Source: Glycine soja | Taxonomy: Eukaryota; Streptophyta; Magnoliopsida; Fabales; Fabaceae | NCBI RefSeq assembly: GCF_004193775.1 | Contig: NC_041019.1 | Location: 53,481,928 to 53,545,927, forward strand | Reading direction: 5' to 3' | DNA: 64,000 nt | Shown: positions 43,718-56,210 of the stretch, in pieces | Numbering within the stretch: the stretch's first letter is position 1 | How the letters are laid out: each line of letters begins with the position of its first letter | Notes under the pieces: generated by a model | The model's database searches: none | Seen by the model: the letters and a program-made list of their open reading frames with translations, nothing else | What the model was told of the DNA's origin: nothing | Position numbers and translations under genes: made by a program

Positions 43718-45879
43718 AGGAAAGACAAATGGAAGAAAAATTCCCTTATGTTTATGATTTGAAACGGGCGAGCATTAGAATGCATTTGCCCACTACTAAA
43801 TCACTTATTCAAATATAAAACGGGTATGGTTGGGTGTTGCAAACACCCATCTAGATCAATGGCTAAGGACTAAGGAGCATGGGACTTTAAGTGCCCAAAC
43901 TCTTTCAATAATTTTACACTTTGGTTTTGAAGGAAAGGAAAAAGAAAGAGGTTGATTAATATTTTTTTTTCTCTCTTTCATGAATCAAATAAGTGTTTCA
44001 ATTCAAGTTGCTTCTTGCATATTTGTAAAATTAATATTGAAACAACAATCCAATTTATAATAATTTTTGTCGTGTTGATTGTAAAATAGTTATTCTGCTG
44101 CTTTTGTTATTTATTTTCTGATGAAATTATAACTTAATACTCACATGCTTATAATTATTTGATTAATACTATTTTTGGATTTTGTTCCTATACAGTTTTA
44201 AATGAACTGTACGATATCTAACTCATGTTTTTACTGTGCATTAAGATAGAAACTAAAATATAATTTAACAAATATTATGTTCTACAGTTATTTTACAATT
44301 CCAGAAGATCACAATCCGTTATTTGATAACACTTTTGTGACAAGAAACGATGTTAACGTCTAATCAAAGGACAATCTAGAATATGAGCTTTGTATTTGCA
44401 CGTTAGAAATATAGATAAGAAAATCTGTGATGTACGTACGTTCTTTTATCATATAAAACATTAGTGCAAGAACGATGTAGTAAAAATTATATATAAATAA
44501 TTTATTTGGAACCTAACAATACAAATTCTCAAAAAGAAAAGTGATACTTAAAACGACCCAAACAAGACAATACATTTATTAACTTATGTTATCATCAGAT
44601 CATTTATTAAATTGATTGGATGTTTCAAATAGTTGAGTATCATCAACAGCAGGTTCTTGAAAAAGAATGTATATTTCGAGTGGAAAAAAAATAGAAGCAA
44701 AGAAAAATTTCTACTATGAAGGTGAAGATATCATATTAGGTTTATATGTGGCACTCTGAATTTCTCATTCAACTTTTGTTAAACAATGTATTTGAGAGAA
44801 GTGGATAATGTATATTAAGATTCTCTATATGTAGTACTTCCAAAATTGTCACAATATATTCTATGATAAGTTAAGAGATATGCAAATTAAATACTACATT
44901 GTAAGGTGATGGCAGCTACTACTACTATACGGCATGAGAGTGATCCAGGCTCTGTAACAATCTGGGGGCAAATGAATTCATAGAGCTATAATTGTACACG
45001 TTTAAATATGTCATGATGATGATGGTAATAGAAGACGAGGCTTAGTGATGATGATGATGAGGATGTGTACCAATTCTGAAGGCAATCAATGGCAGTGGAT
45101 GATTGAGTGGCAGAGAGTAAGATCATAGATTTCTAATTTGAATGTAAGGAAATTGTGATGTTGAGGTGGACCACATAGTTGATGGTGAGAGATGAATGAG
45201 CAAACAGTGTCCATACATAAATAGTGCATGTGAAACTACAGCTCCTCTCCTCTCACTTCAACTTATAATTATCCATCCATAATATTATATTACCTCTTGT
45301 TTTTTCTTTATGCATTTCCCCATGCAATATTATTTGATCAAAGGCAAAAAGGAGTTTAATTAATTTGATACTTACGTTAGGGACACTTTTGGCTAATTGA
45401 AAATTGTGAGTACTGATTTTTCCCCCGTGAAGAAACAAGGGTTAATATTCAGGATTCAATAATTTAATTTAGATAAATCAAACATGAAAAAAAATGATTT
45501 TCGCTTCTTGCTAGGACTTAGAATCGCTTCTTGAAAAAAATAATTACACTAAAATTTTGTCACTCTTCTCCCAAAATGCGTTTTACAAGAATCAAAACAC
45601 AGGCCTTTTTCCCAAGATAGAAAAAAAAGTCTTTGTTTTAATTTATTTAAAAAAAGTACGTGTAATACATATTTTTCGTAAAATAAATTAAAAAAGGTTT
45701 TAGTTAAAAATAAATAGAATTTTAAAAAAATAATGAATTTTTTGTAATTAAATAAATAAGAAAAAATAGTTTTATTGATTAAAATAATGATTTTAAGATA
45801 AATAAAATAAATGTATTTTTAGAAAATAAAAAAGATGTTTTATTTATTCATTTAATAGACTTAGAGTATCCTAACTATA

Positions 45880-47217
45880 AACATAGACATATTAGGTCAA
45901 TTTTTTACATTTATTATATATGTCTACGCTTTCTCTTCTTCCCAAATATGTTCTTCTTTCTTCCCCTCCCAAAACGTTATCTTCTTCTTGGATACTCTCA
46001 AACCTTGTCCCATTAAAACTATGATTACGGATTCGTTAACTGTTGGATCATTTCGAAATTTAGACATCACCTTCGAAACTCATCTTCTCGCATGTCCACC
46101 GTTGGAATTAGTGAAATAATGTCTGTAGAGAGAGAAATATCCCTCTCACAAAGACATTGAAATTGAGGTTTCAATCTCTTCTCCTTCTCTCTAATGCTTG
46201 GAAACTCTAGTAAAACAAATAAAGGAAAAGCTTGAAGAATCTTAGGAAACCGCTAAAGATGTCATTATCAATTCCAGATTACACACGTGAACCCACCTAG
46301 AGGTAAGAGATGAGCTTGTCGCAATTGAGATTAGAGTGAACATGTGTAGAAATCCTTATAGGATCAAATTGAGATTAATTGTGGGGTGTTTTATGCGTTT
46401 TAAATTTTTCGATACAATGATAACTAAGAATTTTCCATGTTTGATGAGTCAATTGATGTCGTGATGCGAATTGGATGGTTTAATTGAATGTTTGACTTTG
46501 AATGTTAGAAATCTAGAAATTTGAGAATTCTTGCATGTTTTTTTGAAATTGATTGAGGGATTTTGTTCCCTATGATGTGATCACATGTTCTATGTTATTC
46601 ATTTTGAATTTGGGTATGTTTTGAGGTCTAAATTGTTCCTCTTTTGCTTCACGCAACGGAGGTTTTTTGCAAAGCACGATCGTGATTAGTGAGAGCACAC
46701 TCGCGCTTAGTGAAAATCAGTTGTTTTAAGCCCATACTATTTTCCTGACAATGTGAATTAAGTTGTAGCCTAAAAATGACTAAGACAATGATTGAATTAA
46801 GTTTTGTGGTCATGAAAGTTCTATCCCCAAATGTTAGCTAACGAATTCCGTTAGTTTCACCCAATTCGGAGTTGTATAGCCCCCTAGAGAGTCAAATTAC
46901 TGAGAAAAGGTCGATTTGTCAGGATTAAGTAAAGATCCAATGTTTACCTTAGGTTTAGACATAGTTAATGGTCAAATTGGATTTTGTGATCAACATAAGA
47001 GTTTTAGATAATTGTCTTAGCTGTAAAACAAGATAAGTATGAACTTAATAGGATTAGTACATTCCCTGTACTTGTAATTTTACTCTATAAAGATCATGGT
47101 AACTTATGAGAAAATGTAAGGATATACTTGTTTATTATATATGTACGTGTGGTTACTATTAACTGAATGAATAAGTGAATGATTATATGCCTTAAATGTT
47201 TGAAGATTGTTATTGTA

Positions 47218-47272
<55 letters not shown>

Positions 47273-48735
47273 GTCATATAAATATTACTATTGTGTGATT
47301 TATATATAATTCATGAGGTATAGTGACATGATGTTTTGGGATTATGAAATTGTGATTCAGATTGAGTATAAATGGCAAGTTGAGCATGCGTTAATTTGTG
47401 AGATACACATGAACATGTGATGGTGGATTGTGACGTTTTAAGATATTAAACTCTGGACATCGAATATGGTTGTAAATAAGTGTTTGGTTAATACTTAATG
47501 TGATATTACTTGTGTTGTGAATTCTGAATTATACAATAACCTGACTGGTGTTTACCTTGATTAAAGTGTTTATGTGTGATGTGTTAAAAGGAAAGTGTAG
47601 GGTTCCAAGTTAGGAACCTGGGATATTAAATTGTAATGCAATGTGTTAAACCTGTTTGAAAACAAGTGTGAAGTCATGAGTATTGTATAATTCATGAGCA
47701 GCATCTGCGTGCAAAAGTTGTTTTATGGGTTGGACCTGAATTAGGAAGGTTTCCTAACAGATTCTTTGAAGTCTAGGCCTTGCGGGTAAATACACTCGGT
47801 TTGAGTGCTCCTTTAAGTCTATGTTGATTCCATATGGTTGGAACATTCTTGCAAAATAGAGTGATCCTGACTGGTCACCTTATGATTTCACTTAGTGGGA
47901 GTGACTTGACATACTCCTTGTATGATGTGTCTTGTTATGTACTCCTAGGCGCCTTGGTGTTTTTTTCACTAACATGGTACCACATTACATATAGGATTGA
48001 GTCTTAGTGTATCTGTTGCATAACGTTTGTGTAATGATCATTGTGACTTGTTATACGATGGTGTGTAATGAATTGTGTAAGTGTGAGATGCGGTATTGTA
48101 TTTGAGATGTGTTGTCTTGAATATATGATTAATCATGAAGGAGTGAAATGTGATTTGTTATTAAATTCTAGGACAAGTGATGTTACGTATTGAGTGTTGA
48201 AATGATGCAAACTGTGTCAAAGTTGAGTCTTGTTATACCTATATTGATGTTATATTTATATCATACTTGTATGCTTCTATTTATCTCTATTCATTGAGGA
48301 ATGTGATGATTCACTCCCCATGTGTTGTTTGTGTTTAGATCATGTGATGATCTCGAACCTTGTGTTCGCGTGAACAAATAACTAGGTGGATTGCTTTAAG
48401 GAACCTCGTGCTGGAGGATGCTGGGACACAATGCTTTGATAAAATATAACATTGAAATATGAGTTTTTGTTTTAATTGCATGATGTTTTGAACATGTTAT
48501 TTTACTTTATTTTATTTTGTTGCTTAACTTGAGTTCTTTTGTAAACTTTAATGACCTTGTTTTGAGCTAGAAATATTTTTAAAAAGTTTTATTTGGTAAC
48601 ATTGAAATAAATATGAATCTTTTACCCGCATGAATTTATTCACAATCTTATTAAATAAAATTGATTTAATTAGATTTTGTATTTTATATATTTTTCTCAT
48701 TTATATACATGCTAAGGTAGAGGGTGTCACATTAT
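45880..48735 (+). mobile_element. Decayed LTR-retrotransposon-like DNA
   Basis: This stretch is less AT-rich than its flanks. It has motifs I associate with legume LTRs: paired CCGTTGGA/ACTGTTGGATCATTTCGAAATTT phrases near 46040-46110 and an end AGAGGGTGTCACA near 48730. No gag, protease or integrase motif is readable and no paired LTR was located. It could be a large solo LTR or a non-autonomous element. Confidence 0.35.
47220..47269. repeat. (TA)25 microsatellite
   Basis: About 50 bp of uninterrupted TA inside the decayed element; likely polymorphic. Confidence 0.95.
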
Positions 48736-48834
48736 GAATGTGTGATCAAAATTACATCATAAAACAAGGGACCATATATATTAAACTTATCAAAATGATA
48801 ACGAATGATGAAGTATTAAAGGATAAAATATGTA

Positions 48835-49070
48835 TCCAGTCTTATACTTTTAGTCCAATTTAATTTTAGTTTTTATTATTTTAAATTAATCAATTTGATC
48901 TATATACTTTAAAAAAATAGGTAGATTTAGTTTTTGTGCAATAACAACCAAGGACCAAACAAAGACTAAATCCACGTGTTTATTAAGGTATAAAGACTAA
49001 ATTGATAGATTTAAAATTATAAAAATTAAAATCAAATTTGACTAAAAATACAGAGATAAAAAACATGCTA
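48835..49070. repeat. Foldback MITE-like element
   Basis: The left arm ~48840-48945 and right arm ~48950-49065 are inverted copies: TTTTAGTCCAATTT and TTTAAATTAATCAATTT against AAATTGATAGATTTAAA and AAATTTGACTAAAA. The loop is only a few bases, so a transcript would form a hairpin of about 100 bp. Confidence 0.7.
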
Positions 49071-49094
49071 CTCAATATCAAAATTAAAAATCAT

Positions 49095-49210
49095 AAATTC
49101 AACCGGAGGTAAGAGAAATTTTAATTCTTTTTACATTGTTACATTGAAGATCAAACTTAAAACCTTATTCGTACTATCTAAATCTCATACTAGTAGGCCA
49201 ACCATATTTT
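49095..49210 (-). mobile_element. Degenerate tRNA-derived SINE head (minus strand)
   Basis: Reading the minus strand, TTGGCCTACTAGTATGAG resembles a Pol III A-box and AAGTTTGATC about 35 bases later resembles a B-box. The order fits legume SINE heads. The tail is not resolved. Confidence 0.4.
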
Positions 49211-52200
49211 AGACAGGAGAAACTAAAGAGATATGACACACACATACACATTATATTTAACCAAATTAAACTTGATTTTAGCAATAATATATATTTAGTT
49301 ATTACTTTTTTAAATCACTTTTCCTTTTGAATTTTCAAATAGGATTATAAGATTTCTATTTTTTTTAAAGATGAGTTCTGTGTATATTTAAGTGAAATTA
49401 AGAAACTCATTTAGTGAAATTGATATGAAAAAAAGTTTTTGATGAGCGAAATAACTAAATAGGTAGGGATAGCAATCAATTAAAATTGATGTTTCTTCCT
49501 TTGCTTTTCTTTTCTTTTTTGTTTTTCTGGTTTTACAATATTAGACGTGAGTAAAATATTTAAAGATAAGTTGTTGTCCTATTAATTAGAGGGGAGGGAA
49601 AGTTTTATAACCTTCCTTCAGTATATATCACCGACTAATCTTAAATGCCACACACACATGCACCCAAAATTTCCTCTAAAACTAAATAAAATATATATAG
49701 ATAAGTTGTACTCCTATAAACTATTCACACATGCTCACACACAAAAAAAGCTATAAGATAATCTTGAAAATGGGTAGGGATTTTGATATCATAGTTGACT
49801 ACTTCCTCCACGTAGTGCAAGTATTTTGGTGGTAGTAATACAAGAAATGAGTGAAAGCTTGTGGTCCTTGTCCTCATCAAATAGCTCAACCTTCCTTGTT
49901 CAAAAGGGTATGATGAGGGGCTCAAGACGAACCCATCTTTGAAATGTATCTTTGGTAAAGATCAAACTTGTAAAAGTATTTTCATAAATTTACGCTATCA
50001 TGAAAATAGATACAAATCACCATCCAAATATAAAGCCATGTTTGCAAATTGCTTTTCTCCCCTCCCTTTGCCTTTTCCTTTCTAGCTTTTTTACTAAATG
50101 AAAATGACTCCCCTTCAAGATCAAAATATCCCCACACGCTTTGCCCTAGTGTGACACTTCGCTTTCCTAGCTACACCATATCCACATGAGTTCTACCTGT
50201 GTCTCATTGATGCATTTCATCCTAAATCTAGGAGGGGAATATTTGTGTACAACTCATAATGTATAAAACAATCAATTCATTTTACCATCTTGGTTAACTA
50301 CTATCTATGATCATTTGTAGCACTTCCAATGTAAAATATGTCACAAATTTCTTGTGAGCCACACCTTAATTAGTAAATTTTGCCGCCAACAAGTTAAGGG
50401 GAAAATATGTGAAATGGTTCAGCCGAAGTTGGACAAGATTCTAGCTTCCACTATATACCATCATGATATATAAACAAAAATCACCCAATGAATGTGAGAA
50501 GGGGGCAAGGTGGTCATGATGATAGGGAAGAAGATGAAGCCAAAATAGGGTTCATTTTCCAAATAAATGAGCATGGCGTTAGTACTCGATTACATGAAGA
50601 AAAGGGACAAAATAAGGGACCTAACCACATTGACTACTTACCCCCTCCATATCCCCATTACCTCTATAGAACCTCTCCCAATACTCCACTCATTTTTAAT
50701 TGGCTTCATCTAAATCGCATGTGACTTTCACGTGACACCCCATGTGACTCTTCTTTTGAAGTTGGACTTGGATTGGAGCCTCTAAAGTAACACATACTCA
50801 ATTCTTTTAATTTAATTATATAATAAAATAAGTGATGTCCTGTAATGAAGCTGTATCTAATTGGTGTTTTGACCCGGATATTTAATTGGTCGCAGTTTGT
50901 TTCTCCAAAACTAATTAATTAAATGGTGATTACGTCTCTAATAAGCTATCTAGAGGATAAAAAATAAAACGTTGTGGGTTATACTTTCGGAGAAAGAGAG
51001 TAAAAGATTAAGCATAATGACAATGTTGTGTAATTTCATTGTTTAATAGAATCCTAACACGTAAAGACAAATCCATAATGTGAAAGAGAAAAAATAGGAT
51101 TAGAAAGGTTGGTTCTACTTTTGAAACAAAAACTTTCTTAACGTACATAAGACCAGTCTTAACGATTTTATATGAAACAAATAACAACTTTTGACCATAT
51201 ATATGTAAACAAGGGTCCGTTAATTCAACTTTTATAAATAAGTGTTTTTAAAGTGCTTATTCAAGAACTAAAAAATTAAAAATATGATATTTGTTATGTG
51301 TTTAGGTGTGCGCGATTCCCTTACACAAAAAATAATTCTCATTTCTTTTTTGCACAGCAAAAAAGGATATATTTTAGTAATTGAAATGGTTTAATATTAT
51401 TTAGTTTAATGAAAATAGAGAAAATACTCAAAAATAAAATAATATACAGTGTCGACAAATCAAAGGTAAAGAAATGATCCGTCAACTTCTACTGTGAGAG
51501 GTTCAGGCCAACTTGTAGGTTTTGAAAAGTCTTATGATCTCTTTCGGTCGAAATGTATAGGAAGTAAGAAAAGAAATGATTATCAAAGGATGAGCATAAA
51601 AACAATGGAGGCTCTTACATATGACCTAAATTTACTTACTATCGTAGGAAAATCCAAAACAGATATAAATTTACAATAGTACAAGATTGAATGTGAAAAA
51701 AGTTAGCTCTAAAAGGTAGACATACTTGTGCTTGTTGATTATCTAGAGAGGCCTATTTGCTTACACACACAAATCACTAAAATACAAATGATCAGATGAA
51801 TGTTTATCATCTTAATCGTTCTTGCTAGTGCTGATTCCAATAAGACAAGGAAAGTGTTTTTCTTTTTTACACAGTTTTTGTGATGTTATGTTAATTCTCA
51901 AACGTAGCGCTTCTTCCCCAATACAGCCTGTTGGAACAAGTGGAATAGGGTTGACCTAATTGCATATAAGTATAAATATAATCTTTCACATAATACTATA
52001 AAGTAGAAACCTAAAATTGAAAGATCGATACAAGGCTACATTTGTATTATCAAGGATAAATAACAAATGGAATCAATTGTTTTATTGTAAAAGTTTCACC
52101 TTTAGCAAGTTTTTAATTAAAATTTTCTCTCTTGGAAGAATATGACAATATGTCTTTCTCGTAGTACCCAGTAAAAAAAATCAAGTTGCATTCATTTCTT

Positions 52201-54248
52201 TTATAAGTAAATGACTTTTTCCTCTTAAAAGTTTTTAAAAATATATTAGCTATGATTGAAAAGTTCCCTTTCTTGTAGAACTTTGTACTACACTGTATGC
52301 TACTTATTAGCCTACTCATGTTGTCAACTATCATAAATGGTAAAAGGATATGGAAGAAGCTATTCTACTATGGAATCTAACAATTACTGGACTATTAGTC
52401 TCCTTATTACATATCATAGGATGTAAAAAGATTTATAAGGTCAAAGACTAAGGCTGATGATTAAATTGAAAATTAAAATTAGACTTTAATTAGACACCAA
52501 TATGCATTTCTCAATCCTGATAAATTCATATACACATGGATTATTTATCATTGGGATACAAAGTTGAGGGAGAGAGTATGCTTTACAACTTAAATTAAAA
52601 CGGTCACATTATTTATGGCTTAAAGAGACATCTACACATGTTACAATTAATTTTCTACTGCCTTTTTTAGCAATGCCAGATTGTTCATTCTCTGTTTTTT
52701 TTATGACAGATTGTTCATTCTATGTTAATAACTTAAAATTATCACAACAAGCTTAGATTATGCGAAACACAGGCTGCAAAAACTAATTAAAAGTCATTGG
52801 CAATCTTAAACTAGAAATTGTATTTACACTACTCATTTGTATCATTTTTTGTGGAACAAAGAATGAGACAAGAAAAACGAGTGAGAACTGTATAATAAGA
52901 TAGTTGATGTGATGGAATAAATAGAGGAAAAATAATATAATAAAAAGTATTTATGCATAATATAACCAATCGTAAATTTTTTCTTGGAATGAAAATAACA
53001 TATTTTAAGCAAATAATTTATCTATCCCAAAAATTTATGCTTTTAAGGATACATGTTTATAGGGATGCTAGCTTGTTCCTACTCCCATAGATCCTAATAT
53101 CAACTTATGCGCTATGTTGGGGATCTTTTACCTAACATTTCTTAGTAGAAACGATTGGTTGTTGGCATATTATTATATATGACCATATATTATGTAGTTA
53201 GTTACTAAACTCATAAATTCTCAGCTACCTTGGACGATATATTTTGATGTTGTTCATCATCTCATACATCTAATCCAACTTTTTTTCTCTCATAAACCCG
53301 CGAATTTGTTAACTAATTATATAATTTTGATTCTCCTCTCTAGTATCACCAATTCATATTTCACCGAAGTTTTAGATAAACTGACATGGAGCAATCCGTT
53401 GTCTTAAATTCAAGTTTTTGAGTATATAACTACATTAAATATTCATAAGAGAATTTTTTCAAATATAACTTTTGTCTCTAAAAGAAAATCAGTTCATGTA
53501 ATAAAGTGAATCTATTTTTGTTTTTTCTGAAACTTTGATTTTTAACTGTATGGAATGATAACTTAATCTTTGAATTTCACCGGTGGAATAAGAATTTGTT
53601 GTTGAATGTGATAAAGTGAATCTCTTTTCATCCTCAATCTTTGGAAATTTTTTACTGTGGAGCAACCAAATCTATGTTTTTCTTTATGAGAAAAGCCCTT
53701 GGCGGTTAGCTTTACAATCTGTGAGACTGTGGCACTTGTGCTACATGGGACTACCTGAAGGAAGTGGGCAACCACAGTGCTAACAGCAACAATAACTGCG
53801 GAAACCACAAGCAACCATACATTGGCCCATTTTAAATGAACCTGGAGTAAATGCATAACCCATTTTGAGTGTGATGTCACACTTATCTTCTATTCTACCA
53901 TAATTAGCACAATTAATTTGATCACAACCCACATGACTGACTTTTATGACTATTATTATTTTTCTGCTTTGAGGATCCCATGGTGTCAAGAGTGAGTGAG
54001 AGGACCCTAAACAGTCTTACATACAAACTGAATGGGAAACTTCTAAATTATTCCAAAAAGTGTAACTCAACTAATAGAATAATGGGTATGGTACTTTTTC
54101 TATGTGCCTCCCCCATCCTTCTCAATTTCTCAAATGTTACCCCGCCACCCCAAGTTAGACTCTCAACCAAAGCAATCAAAAAGGCCTAGAAAGAAGAGAG
54201 CCATTTTTCTTCATCCTCTTCTGCTTTCCCTCATCTATTGCTGCCCTT
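49211..54248. other. AT-rich intergenic DNA upstream of the LITTLE ZIPPER gene
   Basis: About 5 kb with no supported gene. ORFs at 50488-50724 (+), 53563-53880 (-) and 53780-53989 (-) were examined and not accepted. The last few hundred bases probably contain the ZPR promoter. Confidence 0.45.
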
Positions 54249-54249
54249 C

Positions 54250-54257
54250 GTAATCAT
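54250..54257 (+). promoter_or_regulatory. HD-ZIP III half-site-like motif upstream of ZPR
   Basis: GTAATCAT matches 8 of the 11 positions of the HD-ZIP III site GTAAT(G/C)ATTAC, ~22 bases upstream of a TATA box. HD-ZIP III proteins are known activators of ZPR genes; binding here is inferred. Confidence 0.3.
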
Positions 54258-54278
54258 GAGTCCTTGTGCCATCATTGC

Positions 54279-54283
54279 TATAA

Positions 54284-54318
<35 letters not shown>
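54279..54318 (+). promoter_or_regulatory. TATA box followed by a (TC)16 tract, ZPR core promoter
   Basis: TATAAAAG (54279-54286) is followed without a gap by (TC)16 (54287-54318). A second TATAAAG lies at 54396-54402, so transcription could start from either. Confidence 0.6.
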
Positions 54319-54323
<5 letters not shown>

Positions 54324-54548
54324 ACCACAAAATCACAGCTATATTATAACACTTTTCTTTCACCCTAGTAGTTTCCTACCAAGTTTCTTCTCACCTATAA
54401 AGACCCCTTGTAGCCTATTTGTTACATCTCACCATCCCATTTTTTTGTTTATTTTGTTATTCAGTTTTTGTAAGTGAACCTTATCTCTCAAGCTTATAGT
54501 TCTAGCTCTTGTTCCCTCAAGAGACTTGGTTTTTAGAAGGGAAACAGC

Positions 54549-55010
54549 ATGTGCTCTTTCTCTTCAAAACAGACCCTTTATTTGGCACTTCCTCGTCCAT
54601 GGACATCTAAGAGACACCACCACAGCCACAGGCACCTTCGGTTGGGCATGCTCAACAGGTACTGTTCTATATAGTCTTGTAGCTTTCTACTATGTCTTTT
54701 TCTGCTGTTTTTCACAGCTTGTGTGCATATGTGTTTGTGTGTGTTGTAACATTGGCTTGTTGTATGATGATGATGATGATGATGCAGAAGGAGGGCAAAC
54801 TTGAAAGAAGCCAGACAAAGGAAAAGGATTGTTGTGAAATCAGAGATTCAGATGAAGAACTTGAAGTTGTACATGGAGAACCAAACCATCATAGAGGAGA
54901 ATGAGAAGTTGAGGAAACAAGCCATGCTTCTGCACAAAGAGAATCAGGCCCTCTCGTCTCAGCTCCAAAAGAAGCTTTCTGGACAAAACAACAATACCAA
55001 CAATAACTAG
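54549..55010 (+). CDS. ZPR1: LITTLE ZIPPER microprotein (ZPR1-like)
   Basis: Two exons (54549-54658, 54788-55010) give 110 aa. Exon 1 encodes a Cys/His/Arg-rich leader ending MLNR. Exon 2 encodes RRANLKEARQRKR and then a leucine zipper including MKNLKLYMENQTIIEENEKL, LLHKENQAL and SSQLQKKL. This is the signature of ZPR proteins, which share the zipper of HD-ZIP III factors, form inactive dimers with them, and so limit REVOLUTA/PHABULOSA-type activity in meristem and leaf polarity. The tail is Asn-rich. Position next to FHA and DHDPS genes matches At2g45450 (ZPR1). The 129-nt intron ends in a (GAT)n run rather than a pyrimidine tract. If the intron is retained, translation stops after a few codons and no zipper is made. 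Confidence 0.88.
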
Positions 55011-56210
55011 CTATTAGCTAATTAATATATAAACAGTTTATTTGTGTCATAGTGTGGCAAGGGGTAGGAGAAATTAAAGGGTCTGTGTCGATGATCTTTT
55101 TCTCAAATGTTATGTTAGCCCTATATCTTGTTGACTTAGCTTCTTTTTTTTTTTTAGGTTGCATCTTAGTGGGAGGTTAAATTAATTAATTTTCTAGCAA
55201 TAAGTTTAGAGTGGTAAAATAAAGATAAATAGGTAATATGCCAATTGTAAGCATTACATGGAATATAGAATCGTGCAACTTGTGTAAGAGTTTAAATTTA
55301 TCATTTCTTGTTAATTTTCCTGATGGTGTGTCTCGAGAATACTACTTAATAGTGTCCTAGCTTTTTCTTTTTCTTGTTAAGTGTATTTGATTAAGCTAAT
55401 GAATTCGTTTGTAATAACGTTGTTATATAAAGAGTAGTGTACAAATAGATAAGTTTCGATTATTTGACTCGATGCAATCACAATGGCAGCAGATGTTATC
55501 AAGCAAGAGTCGAAAAGAGATTCGTGATCCAATACCTTAACTATTATTTCTATAGAATATATATATATTATAGAAATTAAAGATAGTATCACAAGATTTA
55601 CCATAGCTTAGGCACCCTTAATCAATTAAATTAGATTTCCTTGACCTACAGAATATATTTCTGGTGCTCGTTAATTATAGATTATTAGACCAAATGAAAT
55701 GTTTAATCGGCAAAATTCTTGACTTTAATAAGAGTTACACACTCCAACACAGAAAACTAAGGAGAAGGAAAGCAAAGAAATATTCTCCACTTAACCCCAC
55801 TACTTTCGTCTTCACCGCGTATCTTTTTAATTTATAAGGGGATTCTTGGGAGCAAAAGTCACATCTCCAAGTGTGTTCATTATATGATAAATAGAGGAAC
55901 GTAAGGGTAGAAAATCAAAGATTTGTTCGTCATTATAATGTTCCACTGCTTGGATATTTACCTTCCACAATTTAAGTGAGTTCTAGTTACATGGGTTTGT
56001 GTTTGTAAAATGATGTTAATCAGGGTCAAAACAAGGTCAATACAATATGCAGAGCACTTAAAATTCAGAATAAATTTGAACCAGTTTGCAACTACAAAGT
56101 AGTCAGTAAAAAGAAACTAAATGATCATTAACTAGTTCACTACAATAGACTCATCTGGATTTTAAATTTGGCAAACCCCTAGAAAGGATACAACGATCTT
56201 ACAATGTAGC
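55011..56210. other. Convergent intergenic region between ZPR and DHDPS
   Basis: ZPR (+) and DHDPS (-) face each other, so both 3' UTRs lie here. AT-rich with an (AT)n patch near 55558. No gene is supported. Confidence 0.6.

Noticed and set aside
50488..50724. Plus-strand 78-codon ORF preceded by TATA-like sequence
   Set aside because: The composition is plausible but no family, conserved motif or splice context supports it.
53563..53880. Minus-strand 105-codon ORF with one hydrophobic segment
   Set aside because: The first codon is GTG and ATG occurs later; no promoter, splice or family support. Chance ORF is more likely, though a small membrane peptide cannot be excluded.
53780..53989. 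Minus-strand Cys-containing 69-codon ORF
   Set aside because: Non-ATG start, overlaps the previous ORF in another frame, cysteine spacing fits no peptide family I know.
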